Shown: one piece after another, positions 53,441-62,273 of the stretch | Layout: every line of letters starts with the position of its first letter | Position numbering within the stretch: position 1 is the first letter of the stretch | Origin: Rhizobium rosettiformans W3 | GTDB taxonomy: Bacteria > Pseudomonadota > Alphaproteobacteria > Rhizobiales > Rhizobiaceae | DNA: 64,000 bases | Direction of reading: 5' to 3' | Assembly (NCBI RefSeq): GCF_004912135.1 | Contig: NZ_STGU01000002.1 | Span: 62,001-126,000 of the forward strand | Notes under the pieces: generated by a model | What the model saw: only the letters and a program-made list of their open reading frames with translations | What the model was told of the DNA's origin: nothing | Databases searched by the model: none | Made by a program: the position numbers and the translations under genes

Positions 53441-54394
53441 TCAACTCCAATAGGCCGCAGCCGTGAACCGGTTCTTCGCCAGACCGAGGCCTGCCAGATG
53501 GCTCCGCGCCTCCCTGGCACGCTCGGCATCGGCAGCAAACCAGACGTAAGTGTCATCCGGGACCGCAGCGGATTTCAATGCTTGGACCAGGTCGTCGGTT
53601 CGCGCCACCCTCTCGTCGGCTGCGAGATGACCGAGGTCTTCCCTCGCGCTGGTCAGGACGGCCGTCACCGTCCCTTCGGCGAGCGACAGCATCCGAGCGA
53701 TGGCTGGCTGGGCTGTCTCGTCGCCGAACAGAAGCAGGTTCGGCGCGGCCGGGCACCAGCCGCCGCCGGGTCCCATGACCCCCACCGTCTCTTCAACGGG
53801 CTTCCGGCCGATCCAGTCGCAAGTGGGGCTGCCAGCGTGGTGGAAGATGTCGAAGTCGAGCCAGTCCTCGTCCTGCGCCGCCACCGTGTAGACAGGCCTG
53901 TGGATCTTCTGCTCCGGCCAGACGGTGCGCCCCGTGCGCGCGATCCGTGGCCATTCCGGCGCGTCGGGATCGGCAGACAAAAGCAGGCGGAAATGCAGGC
54001 TGCCGGTCGCAAAGCGTGGCGCTTCATCGCCTCTCAGACGCACACGGCTGAAGCCGGGCGAAACGCGGATGATTGACTCGACCTGCATCAGGGAAAGCCC
54101 GGGGGCCAGCGCCCCTTCGTTGACCTGTTCCCATTCAATGGTCATACCGCGTTCATCGAACACTTCGGCAAGATTGCCCTGCAATGTCAAAAGCAGGCGC
54201 TGCTCTGGGCTCTCAAGTTCAACGACGCAATCGCCATCGAGCCGACGAAACACGGCCGTGCTGCTCCAGATCGAAAACCGTCGTTCGTCGTCTGTGCCCG
54301 TCAAGGCAACGTCAAGACGCGAGGCATGCGCTTCAAGCAATTCAAGAGCCTGGCTATGCTGCCCCTTGATCGTCCCGGCCAACCGGTGCGTCAT
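53441..54394 (-). CDS. DUF2218-siderophore-interacting reductase fusion
   Basis: A 317-residue protein with a DUF2218 domain (about 1-90) followed by a siderophore-interacting protein: FAD-binding part (about 100-215; IIRVSPGFSRVRLRG, RPVYTVAAQDEDWLDFDIFHH, GRKPVEETVGVMGPGGG) and a C-terminal NAD(P)H-binding part (LLLFGDETAQPAIARML, YVWFAADAERAREARSHL). SIP enzymes release iron from ferric siderophores in the cytoplasm by reduction. It is convergent with the exporter gene and carries its own RirA-like box upstream. Confidence 0.92.
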   Translation of the reverse strand: MTHRLAGTIKGQHSQALELLEAHASRLDVALTGTDDERRFSIWSSTAVFRRLDGDCVVELESPEQRLLLTLQGNLAEVFDERGMTIEWEQVNEGALAPGLSLMQVESIIRVSPGFSRVRLRGDEAPRFATGSLHFRLLLSADPDAPEWPRIARTGRTVWPEQKIHRPVYTVAAQDEDWLDFDIFHHAGSPTCDWIGRKPVEETVGVMGPGGGWCPAAPNLLLFGDETAQPAIARMLSLAEGTVTAVLTSAREDLGHLAADERVARTDDLVQALKSAAVPDDTYVWFAADAERAREARSHLAGLGLAKNRFTAAAYWS

Positions 54395-54435
54395 GTTTCA
54401 CCCTCACGCTAGTGGATCTTCTCCGTCTATAAACA

Positions 54436-54450
54436 TGAGCAGCAATGTCA
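54436..54450. promoter_or_regulatory. RirA (iron-responsive) operator
   Basis: TGA-GCAGCAATG-TCA fits the TGA-N9-TCA iron-responsive operator bound by RirA in Rhizobiaceae, 42 bases upstream of the siderophore-interacting gene on its strand. Repression under iron-replete conditions is expected. Confidence 0.6.
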
Positions 54451-54622
54451 ACTATAATCGCCCGTTCGCGCGATAGGGCCGTGTGACCCAATTCACCCCG
54501 AAACAAGCCAAAATCCGCCTTATCCTGCTCGTTTCGCGGCGAAACATGCCGCTTTTGCCAAAGCGAATCGTTTGAAATCGCGCTAAACAATCCGTCCATG
54601 GGGAATTCTCTGTGGGGACTGC

Positions 54623-55546
54623 ATGGCACATCTTGCCGAGGGTGAGATCGCACTACCGCGCATTGCGCGCATCGAATGGCCGACCGTTGCACTGGCCGCT
54701 CTGATATACGGAGGCTTTGGTTGCCTCACTTATTTCTGGCGCGACATTCCCATCTGGATACTGGTCCCGCTCGGGGCCTGGCTCATCGCCTGGCACGGCT
54801 CGCTGCAGCATGAGGTCATCCACAATCACCCGACCCGCCATGTCTGGCTCAACGATGCGATCGGCGTGCCGCCGATCTCGCTCTGGCTTCCCTATCATGT
54901 CTACAAGGAAAGCCATCTCGCCCATCATCGCGACGAGCATCTGACCGATCCGATCGAGGATCCGGAATCCTATTATTTCACAGCCAAGGACTGGGACCGC
55001 TTCGGCTGGTTCGGCCGGACGCTGCGCGAATTCAACCTGACGCTCGCCGGCCGCCTGACCGTCGGCCCGGCCATCATCCTCGGCTCCTTCCTCTGGCATG
55101 AGGCGATGAAGGTCATCCGCGGCGAGGGCGACAGCCGGCGTCTCTGGGCGGGCCATGCCATCGGCGTCGCTGCCGTCCTCTGGTGGGTGCTGGTCATCTG
55201 CGAGATGCCCTTCCTGCTCTTCTTCTTCGGCTTCGTTTATTGCGGCACGGCGCTGTCGCGCCTGCGCTCCTATGCCGAACATCGCTTTGCCGACAATCAC
55301 GAGGAGCGCACGGCCATCGTCGAGCGCAGCCCGCTCTTCGGCCTGCTCTTCCTCTACAACAACCTGCATGTGCTGCATCACCGCGTGCCGGGCCTGCCCT
55401 GGTACATGCTGCCCCGCTTCTACGAGCGCCACCGCGATTTCCTGGTGCGGCTCAATGGCGGTCTCGTCTATCGCGGCTATGTCGATGTGGCCCGTCGCTT
55501 CCTCTTCCGCAAGCACGATCGCCCGACCCATCCGAGGCACTCCTGA
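54623..55546 (+). CDS. membrane fatty acid desaturase
   Basis: A 307-residue di-iron membrane desaturase/hydroxylase with four hydrophobic segments and the three histidine boxes: HEVIHNHPTRH (about 64-74), HLAHHRDEH (about 99-107) and NNLHVLHH (about 249-256). It could desaturate an acyl chain or act on a related lipid; specificity is not readable. GGGGAC lies four bases before the start. The PhnD-like gene starts within about 40 bases of its stop. Confidence 0.9.
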   Translation: MAHLAEGEIALPRIARIEWPTVALAALIYGGFGCLTYFWRDIPIWILVPLGAWLIAWHGSLQHEVIHNHPTRHVWLNDAIGVPPISLWLPYHVYKESHLAHHRDEHLTDPIEDPESYYFTAKDWDRFGWFGRTLREFNLTLAGRLTVGPAIILGSFLWHEAMKVIRGEGDSRRLWAGHAIGVAAVLWWVLVICEMPFLLFFFGFVYCGTALSRLRSYAEHRFADNHEERTAIVERSPLFGLLFLYNNLHVLHHRVPGLPWYMLPRFYERHRDFLVRLNGGLVYRGYVDVARRFLFRKHDRPTHPRHS

Positions 55547-55581
55547 CCGGGGCGGGAAAGACGAGGCTCGCCAGCCTCGCA

Positions 55582-56370
55582 ATGTATGTCGCACCGCCGG
55601 TGGTGGTGGAGGCTGAGCGCGCGCTCTGGGCCTTCCTGCGCGATCACCTGCGCGGGGCGGGCATGACCGGCGTTCCCGAGACCCTGGACGAGCAAGTCGC
55701 CCATCACGAGGCCTGGCTCGATCCGCGCCTCATCCTCGCCCAGACCTGCGGCTTCCCCTTCGTAAAGCGCCTGCGCGGCCGGGTGCGTCTCGTCGCAACC
55801 CCGGTTTATGATGCACCGGGCTGCGAAGGCTTCAATATGTGCAGCGTCATCGTGATGCGCAAAGCGGATGCGCCGGCAGACCTTGCCGCCTGCGCTGGCT
55901 TGACGGTGGCGATCAACGAGCGCGGCAGCAATTCCGGCTACAATCTCCTGCGCGCCGCCATCGCCCCGCATGCCGGAGGCAAGCCCTTCTTTTCGCGCGT
56001 CGTCGAGACCGGCGGGCATATTGCCAGCATGGCGGCCGTGCAGAGAGGCGCCGCCGATCTCGCAGCCATCGATTGCATCACCTTCGACCTCCTGCGCCGA
56101 CACGCCCCGGAGCGACTGGAGGGCCTCGTCGTTCTCGACAAGACCCCGTATGGCCCTAATCTTCCCTTCATCACCCGACTGTCGGCAACCGACGAGGAAC
56201 TGACCGCCTTGCGGTCTGCCCTGAAGGCCGCGATGACCGCCCCCGAGCTCCTGGAAGCCCGCGCCGTGCTCGGCCTGAAGGATGTGGTGGTTCTGGAGGA
56301 GACGGCTTACGACATCCTTCTGCAGCACGAGCAGGCGGCAATCAGGGCAGGTTATTCGGATCTCCCTTGA
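55582..56370 (+). CDS. PhnD-like periplasmic-type binding protein
   Basis: A protein of 262 residues from ATG 55582, of the PhnD/phosphate-phosphonate-binding superfamily without a signal peptide: LILAQTCGFPFVKRLRGRVR, AINERGSNSGYNLLRAAIAP, VETGGHIASMAAVQRGAADL and AIDCITFDLLRRHAP. Such cytoplasmic-looking PhnD relatives are common beside transport genes, but none is here. The conserved N-terminus (RLASLAMY) starts about ten codons before the ATG, where no ATG or GTG is available; a CTG start or loss of the true start is possible. Confidence 0.8.
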   Translation: MYVAPPVVVEAERALWAFLRDHLRGAGMTGVPETLDEQVAHHEAWLDPRLILAQTCGFPFVKRLRGRVRLVATPVYDAPGCEGFNMCSVIVMRKADAPADLAACAGLTVAINERGSNSGYNLLRAAIAPHAGGKPFFSRVVETGGHIASMAAVQRGAADLAAIDCITFDLLRRHAPERLEGLVVLDKTPYGPNLPFITRLSATDEELTALRSALKAAMTAPELLEARAVLGLKDVVVLEETAYDILLQHEQAAIRAGYSDLP

Positions 56371-56386
56371 GACCGGCTTCGACCAG

Positions 56387-56647
56387 TTACAGCTTCACCT
56401 TCACCGGGCGCCAGACGATGGTCTCAGGCGTGCGGTCATAGGGATTGCCCATCAGCGTGATCTTGCTGTTGCGCGTGTCGCAATGGGTGCAGCGGAATTT
56501 GAGCGAATGGGGGTCGCGACCCTGTCCGTAGAAGGTCGCGAGGTCCTTGGCCAGGAACCGCCCCTGGCGCTGGCAGTCGCGACAGGTCGCGACCACGAGC
56601 ATGTTGTGGCGGATGGCTTTTCCAAGAGTATCGATCACGCGGGTCAT
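56387..56647 (-). CDS. small zinc-ribbon protein
   Basis: An 86-residue protein with CRDCQRQGRF and CTHCDTRNSK, two CxxC pairs 29 residues apart that make a zinc ribbon. ATG 56647 is the best start; upstream in-frame codons look non-coding. Convergent with the PhnD-like gene. Function unknown. Confidence 0.65.
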   Translation of the reverse strand: MTRVIDTLGKAIRHNMLVVATCRDCQRQGRFLAKDLATFYGQGRDPHSLKFRCTHCDTRNSKITLMGNPYDRTPETIVWRPVKVKL

Positions 56648-57033
56648 GAATGGTGATCTTGAACAAAACAAGAACATCGTCAAGTGCTGAGATAAGGCGG
56701 GCATACTGGAACGCCTGGTTTTCAAGGCTTTCCACAGCCTCGCAGAGCTTGTGGCAGCGTCTCGACAAGAACTGCTAGGTCACTGAAAATTAACCATAAA
56801 CCTCACGGTCCGTAAGTCATCTGTTAACCTTGATCTCTCTATATAGAAGGCGCTTCCACCAAGGTAATGCGTCGCGAAGCGCTCGGTTTCTGTATTGCGT
56901 ATCGGGGGAGGGCGTCATCCACGGCGCTCTCCCAATTTCGCATCACCCGGGCGTTCCCTCTGGGGCATGAGGCCCTCGCGACGAGAAGCATGGCCCGATC
57001 AGCGGGCATGGCAGAATTTGCGTTTCACGACAT
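56648..57033. other. gene-poor stretch with CtrA-like half-sites
   Basis: TTAACCAT at 56790-56797 and TTAACC at 56824-56829 are like CtrA half-sites, and CTATATAG at 56839-56846 resembles a -10 region. A reading frame of 73 codons (56867-57088) has no family resemblance. A small RNA is conceivable but no terminator follows on the plus strand. Confidence 0.3.
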
Positions 57034-57066
57034 GAAAAAGCCTCCGCGCCAGATCGGCCGGAGGCT
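57034..57066 (-). terminator. rho-independent terminator of the lipoprotein gene
   Basis: On the minus strand AGCCTCCG and CGGAGGCT (57059-57066 and 57039-57046) form an eight-pair stem followed by TTTTTC, 25 bases after the lipoprotein stop. Confidence 0.75.
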
Positions 57067-57090
57067 CTTGACTGTGCCGTCAGTGTAAGG

Positions 57091-57510
57091 TCAGTCGGCC
57101 GTCAGGAACTCGGCGCAATAGCTCTTGCCGCCATTGGTGCCGGGGCGATCGACAACGGTGCGCACGCCGCGGATGACATAATCGGAGGAGACCGTGAGCT
57201 GGACTTCGCAGCGCAGATATTCGGTGCGCGCGCGGGTCAACAGTTTGCCCTTTTTGCCGTCGCCGAGATCTTCATAGGTTGCCGGAACGGTGCGGGTGTT
57301 GAAGCCGCCGCGCCAAGTATAGAGCGTCGAGGCACCGGAGGCGGCATCCGAGACGGGCGGACCGAACTTGGCGAAGAAGGCACCCGCCTGCTGGCCGTTC
57401 CACCGCGTCTCGATCTCGTTTTTCGGAAGTCCCCCTGTCGTCGTGCAGCCCGCGGCAGCAAGGCAGGCTGTCGCGATCAATCCGGATGTCATGCTCTTCA
57501 GCAAATTCAT
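57091..57510 (-). CDS. hypothetical lipoprotein
   Basis: A 139-residue protein with a lipoprotein signal ending LAAAGC (Cys22). The mature part contains RWNGQQAGAFFAKFGPPVSD and YLRCEVQLTVSSDYVIRGV, similar in layout to small outer-membrane-assembly-like lipoproteins, but no family is claimed. ATG 57510 has AAGGA eight bases upstream. It ends just before a good terminator. Confidence 0.75.
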   Translation of the reverse strand: MNLLKSMTSGLIATACLAAAGCTTTGGLPKNEIETRWNGQQAGAFFAKFGPPVSDAASGASTLYTWRGGFNTRTVPATYEDLGDGKKGKLLTRARTEYLRCEVQLTVSSDYVIRGVRTVVDRPGTNGGKSYCAEFLTAD

Positions 57511-57824
57511 GTGAGTGTCCTTTGAACCCCTGTAAGGCCGGTCCCACAGTCGTCCACGACGCACCGTCGGCCACAACCAGCCCATGACTGCTTTACTGCG
57601 AAACCATCAGGCGCGAAATGGATGGATGCGACCGATACTTGAAATTTCCGACCGGTGACTTCTTGGCAACGGCACCCGTCTTGTTGAGCGGCGTAACAGC
57701 TCTTTGGCCACTATCAGCCGCACCTTTGTCCTGCCTGATCGGTCGCACAGACCCAAGAAATCAGGGCGATACGCGGACCTGTCACGAATGTTTCAACTTT
57801 CTCGCGGCTTTTTGCGATTCCCTG
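57511..57824. other. intergenic region upstream of tRNA-Pro
   Basis: The 314 bases between the lipoprotein start and the tRNA promoter show no credible gene, repeat or operator beyond the expected minus-strand promoter. Confidence 0.4.
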
Positions 57825-57852
57825 CTTGTGCAACGAAAAACGCTGGTCTATA
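57825..57852 (+). promoter_or_regulatory. tRNA-Pro promoter
   Basis: CTTGTG (57825-57830), 16 bases, TCTATA (57847-57852) matches the rhizobial CTTGnC-N16-CTATAT promoter, with the tRNA beginning 17 bases later. Confidence 0.6.
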
Positions 57853-57868
57853 GAGGCGCCGCTGGTCA

Positions 57869-57945
57869 CGGAGTGTAGCGCAGTCTGGTAGCGCACCACG
57901 TTCGGGACGTGGGGGTCGAGTGTTCGAATCACTCCACTCCGACCA
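57869..57945 (+). tRNA. tRNA-Pro (anticodon CGG)
   Basis: Acceptor CGGAGTG/CACTCCG, anticodon stem CCACG/CGTGG around TTCGGGA (anticodon CGG), T arm with TGTTCGAATCA, discriminator A and encoded CCA at 57943-57945. Confidence 0.95.
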
Positions 57946-58235
57946 GCTGATCTTCCCGAAAATCCCGACTTCCTCTAAACCATCCCCGAGACGCTCTGAC
58001 GCCCGTTAGCGCGTTGTTTTGGCCGTTCCGGCCGCTCTGGTGTCAGGTTGTATTCTTTACAAACAGTGGTGGTGAATACCTATCTCGGCTTCACTTGAGA
58101 GTTGGGGGTATCCCCTGCAAGCCGTTGCTGAGGCATGTAGATTAGGCTATCTTGAATTGCATTTGAGAGCCTGTGCCCTGATGGCGGCATATCGGCGGCT
58201 GCTACCAATGATTGCAAAGAAACGGTCTGGTGAGC

Positions 58236-59276
58236 ATGACTTCAGGTTCAAGAAAACGTCGCCAGCGCCAGGACAAGATCACGTTGTCCGATGTTGCCCA
58301 TCAGGCCGGGGTCAGCGCAATCACGGTCTCCCGCGCCTTGCGTGAACCGGAAAAGGTCTCTCCGCCCTTGCGCGAAGCGATCCTGAAAGTCGTTGAAGAG
58401 ATGGGTTATGTGCCCGACCTCGCGGCCAGAGCACTGGCCAGCAAGAACAGCGGCCTCGTCGGCGTCATGTCTCCCGGCCTGACCAGCCACGCGTTCCTTG
58501 CGCTGATCCGGGGCATCGAGGATCGGGTGCGCTCTTCCGATCTCCGGATTCAGTATGCAAGTGCCGAGACGGACACCGAGGACCAGCTTCGTCAGTTGCG
58601 TTTCTTTCTCTCGCAGAACCCGGCAGGCCTCATCCACGTCGGCCAGATTGGCGATCCGGCAATTGACGATCTCCTGCGACATGCCCCTTGCCCGGTGGTC
58701 GAGATCATGGACGTCAGTCGCGAACCGTCGGATATGGCGATCGGCATCGACCATCGGCAGGCTGCCAAGACCGCCACGCGTCATCTGCTGGAGAAAGGCT
58801 ATCGCCGCATCGCCATGCTCGGCGGCGCCTGGGATTTTCGCGCCCGCCGTCGTCTGGAGGGCTTCCGCGCCGTGCTGGAGGAGGCTGGCCTCTTCGATCC
58901 CGCGCTCGTCCTCTCCATCGATGGTAGCACCAGCGTCGGCTTGGGCTGCCATCTTCTCGACCGTTTGAAAAGCGAGGCGCCCGATGCCGAGGCCGCCTTC
59001 TGTCACAATGACGATATCGCGCTCGGCGTGCTCTTCGAATGCCAGCGGCGGGGATTGGCTGTGCCTCAGGATTTCGGCATCTGCGGCTTCAACGATCTCG
59101 ATTATGCCGGCTTTGCCTTTCCAGCCATCACCTCGGTCCGTGTCCCGCGCTATGAGATCGGCTATCGCGCCGTCGACATGATCATCAGGGCGGCGGGATC
59201 CGACACCTCGCCGACGAAGCGGGTCGATCTCGGCTATCAGCTGGTCCAGCGCGGCTCGACAGCCCGAACGGGGTGA
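58236..59276 (+). CDS. LacI-family transcriptional regulator
   Basis: A 346-residue regulator. The N-terminal helix-turn-helix reads ITLSDVAHQAGVSAITVSRA with the hinge LASKNSGLVGV; the rest is a periplasmic-binding-like sensor ending GICGFNDLDYAGFAFPAIT and the GSTARTG tail. It is closest in style to GntR/gluconate-type LacI proteins. No sugar genes are adjacent, so the target is unknown. ATG 58236 is preferred; 58212 is in frame. The 290-base gap before it (57946-58235) shows no feature I can support. Confidence 0.9.
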   Translation: MTSGSRKRRQRQDKITLSDVAHQAGVSAITVSRALREPEKVSPPLREAILKVVEEMGYVPDLAARALASKNSGLVGVMSPGLTSHAFLALIRGIEDRVRSSDLRIQYASAETDTEDQLRQLRFFLSQNPAGLIHVGQIGDPAIDDLLRHAPCPVVEIMDVSREPSDMAIGIDHRQAAKTATRHLLEKGYRRIAMLGGAWDFRARRRLEGFRAVLEEAGLFDPALVLSIDGSTSVGLGCHLLDRLKSEAPDAEAAFCHNDDIALGVLFECQRRGLAVPQDFGICGFNDLDYAGFAFPAITSVRVPRYEIGYRAVDMIIRAAGSDTSPTKRVDLGYQLVQRGSTARTG

Positions 59277-59312
59277 CACGACGTCACCCCGGTCGATCCG
59301 CAGGCGTGACGG

Positions 59313-61001
59313 TCAGGCGGCGCGCGCCTGGCGGTGCATCGCGCTCCCGCCGTGATTGCCGAGATTGAACTGGCCGATCATGCCCTGCAGCTTCTGGGTT
59401 TCGTTGGAAAGGGTTGCGGCCGCCGCACTGCTTTCCTCGACCATGGCCGCATTCTGCTGGGTCATCTGGTCCATGCCGTTGACGGCGCTGTTGACCTCGA
59501 CAAGGCCGGATGACTGTTCGCGTGCGGCGGTCGAGATTGCCACAACATGGTCGTTGATTTCGACGATGAGCTGACTGATCGACTTCAGCGCCCCACCGGT
59601 GTCACTGACCAGCTTCACGCCGGACGCGACCTCCGTGGCGGAATTCTGGATGAGATCCTTGATCTCCTTGGCGGCCTTGGCCGAGCGCTGCGCCAGTTCG
59701 CGCACTTCCTGGGCAACGACAGCAAAGCCGCGCCCGGCTTCGCCCGCGCGGGCCGCTTCGACACCGGCATTGAGCGCCAGCAGGTTGGTCTGGAAGGCGA
59801 TTTCGTCGATCACGCCGATGATGTTGGAGATCTTCGACGACGAGTCTTCGATGCGGCTCATCGCATCCACCGCATGGGCCACCACATCGCCGGATTTTTC
59901 GGCGCTGGACTTGGCAGAGCCGGCCACCGTGCGGGCTTCCTGGGCGCGCTGGGCAGACGAGCCGACATTGGCGGTGATTTCTTCGAGCGCTGCGGCCGTC
60001 TCTTCGAGATTGGCCGCCTGACTCTCCGTGCGCCGCGACAGGTCACCGACGCCCTGGGTGATTTCCCTTGTGCCCTGGCTGATCAGATCCACGCTGGTGG
60101 AAATCTCCTGGAAGGTATCGCGCAGCTGCGAGACCGAGCGGTTGAGATCATGGCGCAGGAACTCGAATTCGGCCGAGAAGGGCTCCGTCAGTTGGAAGCC
60201 AAAGTCGCCCGAACAGAGACGCTTGAGGGCCTCGCCGAGCGAACTGACGGTCCGCACGCGGGCGGTGACGTCAGTCGCGAACTTCACCACCTTCACCACC
60301 TTGCCATTAATATCCAGGATCGGGTTGTAGGAGGCCGAGATGATGACTTCCTTGCCCGTCTTTGTGACGCGCTTGAACTCCGAGCTCTGATAGCGACCTT
60401 CGCGCAGGGCCTGCCAGAAGGCCTTGTAGTCATTCGACGTGGCATAGTCTCGCTCGACGAACATGCTGTGATTCTTGCCAATCAGCTCCGGCAGCGAGTA
60501 GCCCATCAGGTTCAGGAAGTTCTCGTTGGCCCCCATGATCGCGCCATCGACGGTGAATTCGATGATCGCTTGGGACCGCGAGATGGCGGCGATTTGGGCA
60601 GCATAGTCGACATTCAGCAGGCGTGCCTTGGCGTCGGCCCATTCCACGACGAAGCCGACGGTCTTGGCGCCCTGTTTCAGTGGCGTCACGAGCAGGTCGA
60701 ACACACGGTTGCCGACCGTGATGGTGGCGCTGTGGCGGTTTTTCAGCGCGGCCAGCATGTTGCGCTGATGCGACGGGTTCTTGTGGAAGACGTCGATATT
60801 GCTGCCGATGAGAGAGGCGACGCTGAACTTCGGCAATTCCTTCTTCAGGTCCGATTCCGCTTCTTTCAGCAGCTCCATGACCGCCGGGTTCATGTAGGTG
60901 ATGTTCAGATTGGCATCGGCCACCATCACGTTGGCCTGCAGCGCGTCCAGCGCCAGCGTCTTGGCAACAGTCTTGGCATTCGCAAACCCCGGCAGTCCCA
61001 T
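59313..61001 (-). CDS. soluble PAS-PAS methyl-accepting chemotaxis protein
   Basis: A 562-residue chemoreceptor without membrane segments. Two PAS domains lie at about 20-135 ([18 protein letters not shown]) and 145-260 ([19 protein letters not shown], ending FATDVTARV), then a signalling helix and a methyl-accepting domain (about 300-545) with the hairpin tip [23 protein letters not shown] split as usual and [16 protein letters not shown]. It should sense a cytoplasmic cue, often redox or oxygen, and drive CheA. ATG 61001 has GGAGG five bases upstream. No CheR-tether pentapeptide is visible at the end. Confidence 0.93.
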   Translation of the reverse strand: MGLPGFANAKTVAKTLALDALQANVMVADANLNITYMNPAVMELLKEAESDLKKELPKFSVASLIGSNIDVFHKNPSHQRNMLAALKNRHSATITVGNRVFDLLVTPLKQGAKTVGFVVEWADAKARLLNVDYAAQIAAISRSQAIIEFTVDGAIMGANENFLNLMGYSLPELIGKNHSMFVERDYATSNDYKAFWQALREGRYQSSEFKRVTKTGKEVIISASYNPILDINGKVVKVVKFATDVTARVRTVSSLGEALKRLCSGDFGFQLTEPFSAEFEFLRHDLNRSVSQLRDTFQEISTSVDLISQGTREITQGVGDLSRRTESQAANLEETAAALEEITANVGSSAQRAQEARTVAGSAKSSAEKSGDVVAHAVDAMSRIEDSSSKISNIIGVIDEIAFQTNLLALNAGVEAARAGEAGRGFAVVAQEVRELAQRSAKAAKEIKDLIQNSATEVASGVKLVSDTGGALKSISQLIVEINDHVVAISTAAREQSSGLVEVNSAVNGMDQMTQQNAAMVEESSAAAATLSNETQKLQGMIGQFNLGNHGGSAMHRQARAA

Positions 61002-61234
61002 CATTTCCTCCGATCGACCAGCAGCCCCTGCGCTGGCACTGAGAACATTAGCTGGAGAAAAAATGCATACAAAAAATAAATGAAGAGCTAAAATATGAAC
61101 GGCTTGTCTATCTTTCATGCGAAATTTTGCAGTGCCTGACCCTGGCTCTGACACGTCGATCTCGAACGGAAGCGCCTTCCGCGACAGGACGGCGCGAAGC
61201 ATGCAATGGAAGTGTAGGGGCCGGCGGAGGGCGC

Positions 61235-62143
61235 TCAGCCGGCCGCGCAGAGATGTGACGCCGAACGGTCGAGGGCGTCGAGAAAGACTTCGAGATCGGC
61301 CATGTATGTGACGCCGTTAAGGGTCGAGACCGGCCGATAGGCGGCCCCCCCGATCCAGATCCCGATGTCTGCAGAGAGCGCAGTGCGCAACTCGTTCAGG
61401 TGCCGCTCGAGGGCTGCTTTCCGTCCGGTCAGGGCACTGAGGCAGACGCAGGAGACATCCCGCCGATGCGCGGCATCGGCGATCTCGGCGGCGGGCAGAT
61501 TGGCGCCGAGGAACAGGGCGTTCCACCCCCTCAGCCGGGCAAGAAGGGCTGCAACCAACGCGCCGATGTCGTGCTCTTCCCGCTCCGGGGTGGTGGCTAT
61601 CAGACGCGGCGCATCGCCTGCCGGCTGAGGGCACTGGTCGAAAAAGCCGCCCAGGATACGCTTGATCTGGGCGGTGGTCATGTGCTCGGCCGCGATCGTC
61701 GCATCACCCTTGGCCCATAAGGATCCGATTTCCCGCATCAGCGGAAGCGCGGTCGTTCGGATGAATTGTTCCGGCGTGTCCCGTTCGGCCCGCGCCTGCA
61801 ACAGGCTCTGCAGCCGGTCGCTGTCCATCGCCTTGACGGCCTCGAAAACCTCCGACAGATCCGCGCGGGCCCGCAATTCCGCCTCGAGCCGCAAGAGCGC
61901 ATCGGTCGGCAGTGATACGAGATTGCCGATCCGGTGGCCGCCATCGCTGCAGGACTTCAGCAGTCTCAAGCGTTCCACCTGCTCCCGTGTATAGAAGCGG
62001 CGTCCCGTCGGGCTGCGTTCGGCCGGCTCGATTCCATAACGCCGTTCCCAGGCATGAAGCAGGAGTTTTGGAACCCCGCTCGTGGTGAGCGCCTCGGCGA
62101 GGCCGATCAGCGCTTCCCCCTTGTCCTGCCGTTTTCGATGCAT
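61235..62143 (-). CDS. MerR-type regulator with cobalamin-binding domain (CarH/LitR-like)
   Basis: A 302-residue regulator. Residues 12-80 are a MerR-type DNA-binding domain ([20 protein letters not shown], then [12 protein letters not shown]). Residues about 95-170 are a helical cap with [13 protein letters not shown], which fits the W-x9-EH motif. Residues about 180-300 are a B12-binding fold with EEHDIG (the ExHxxG lower-ligand motif), FLGANLP and [10 protein letters not shown]. These are the residues that in CarH/LitR bind adenosylcobalamin for light sensing. GGAG precedes ATG 62143. The gene stands alone and its target is not adjacent. Confidence 0.88.
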   Translation of the reverse strand: MHRKRQDKGEALIGLAEALTTSGVPKLLLHAWERRYGIEPAERSPTGRRFYTREQVERLRLLKSCSDGGHRIGNLVSLPTDALLRLEAELRARADLSEVFEAVKAMDSDRLQSLLQARAERDTPEQFIRTTALPLMREIGSLWAKGDATIAAEHMTTAQIKRILGGFFDQCPQPAGDAPRLIATTPEREEHDIGALVAALLARLRGWNALFLGANLPAAEIADAAHRRDVSCVCLSALTGRKAALERHLNELRTALSADIGIWIGGAAYRPVSTLNGVTYMADLEVFLDALDRSASHLCAAG

Positions 62144-62180
62144 GCTAGCTCCGGTTCGTACGGAGTATATTAGCCAATCA

Positions 62181-62193
62181 TTCCAAAATGGAA
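62181..62193. promoter_or_regulatory. small palindrome upstream of the B12 regulator
   Basis: TTCCA-AAA-TGGAA is a perfect inverted repeat 38 bases upstream of the regulator start, close to the -10-like TAATATACT on the minus strand. It is a candidate autoregulatory site. Confidence 0.35.
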
Positions 62194-62225
62194 AGCTGCC
62201 GAAGGCATGCCCTCGGATGCAAACG

Positions 62226-62252
62226 AAACGGCCCGCGCGAGGCGGACCGTTT
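62226..62252 (-). terminator. probable cysN terminator
   Basis: AAACGG (62226-62231) and CCGTTT (62247-62252) pair, extended by CCGC/GCGG across one mismatch; on the minus strand the stem is followed by CGTTTGC. It lies 22 bases after the cysN stop. Confidence 0.5.
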
Positions 62253-62273
62253 GCGGGATGCTTAAAAGGCGGC

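Noticed and set aside
56867..57088. 73-codon frame before the lipoprotein gene
   Set aside because: No family resemblance, and it reads through the minus-strand terminator hairpin.
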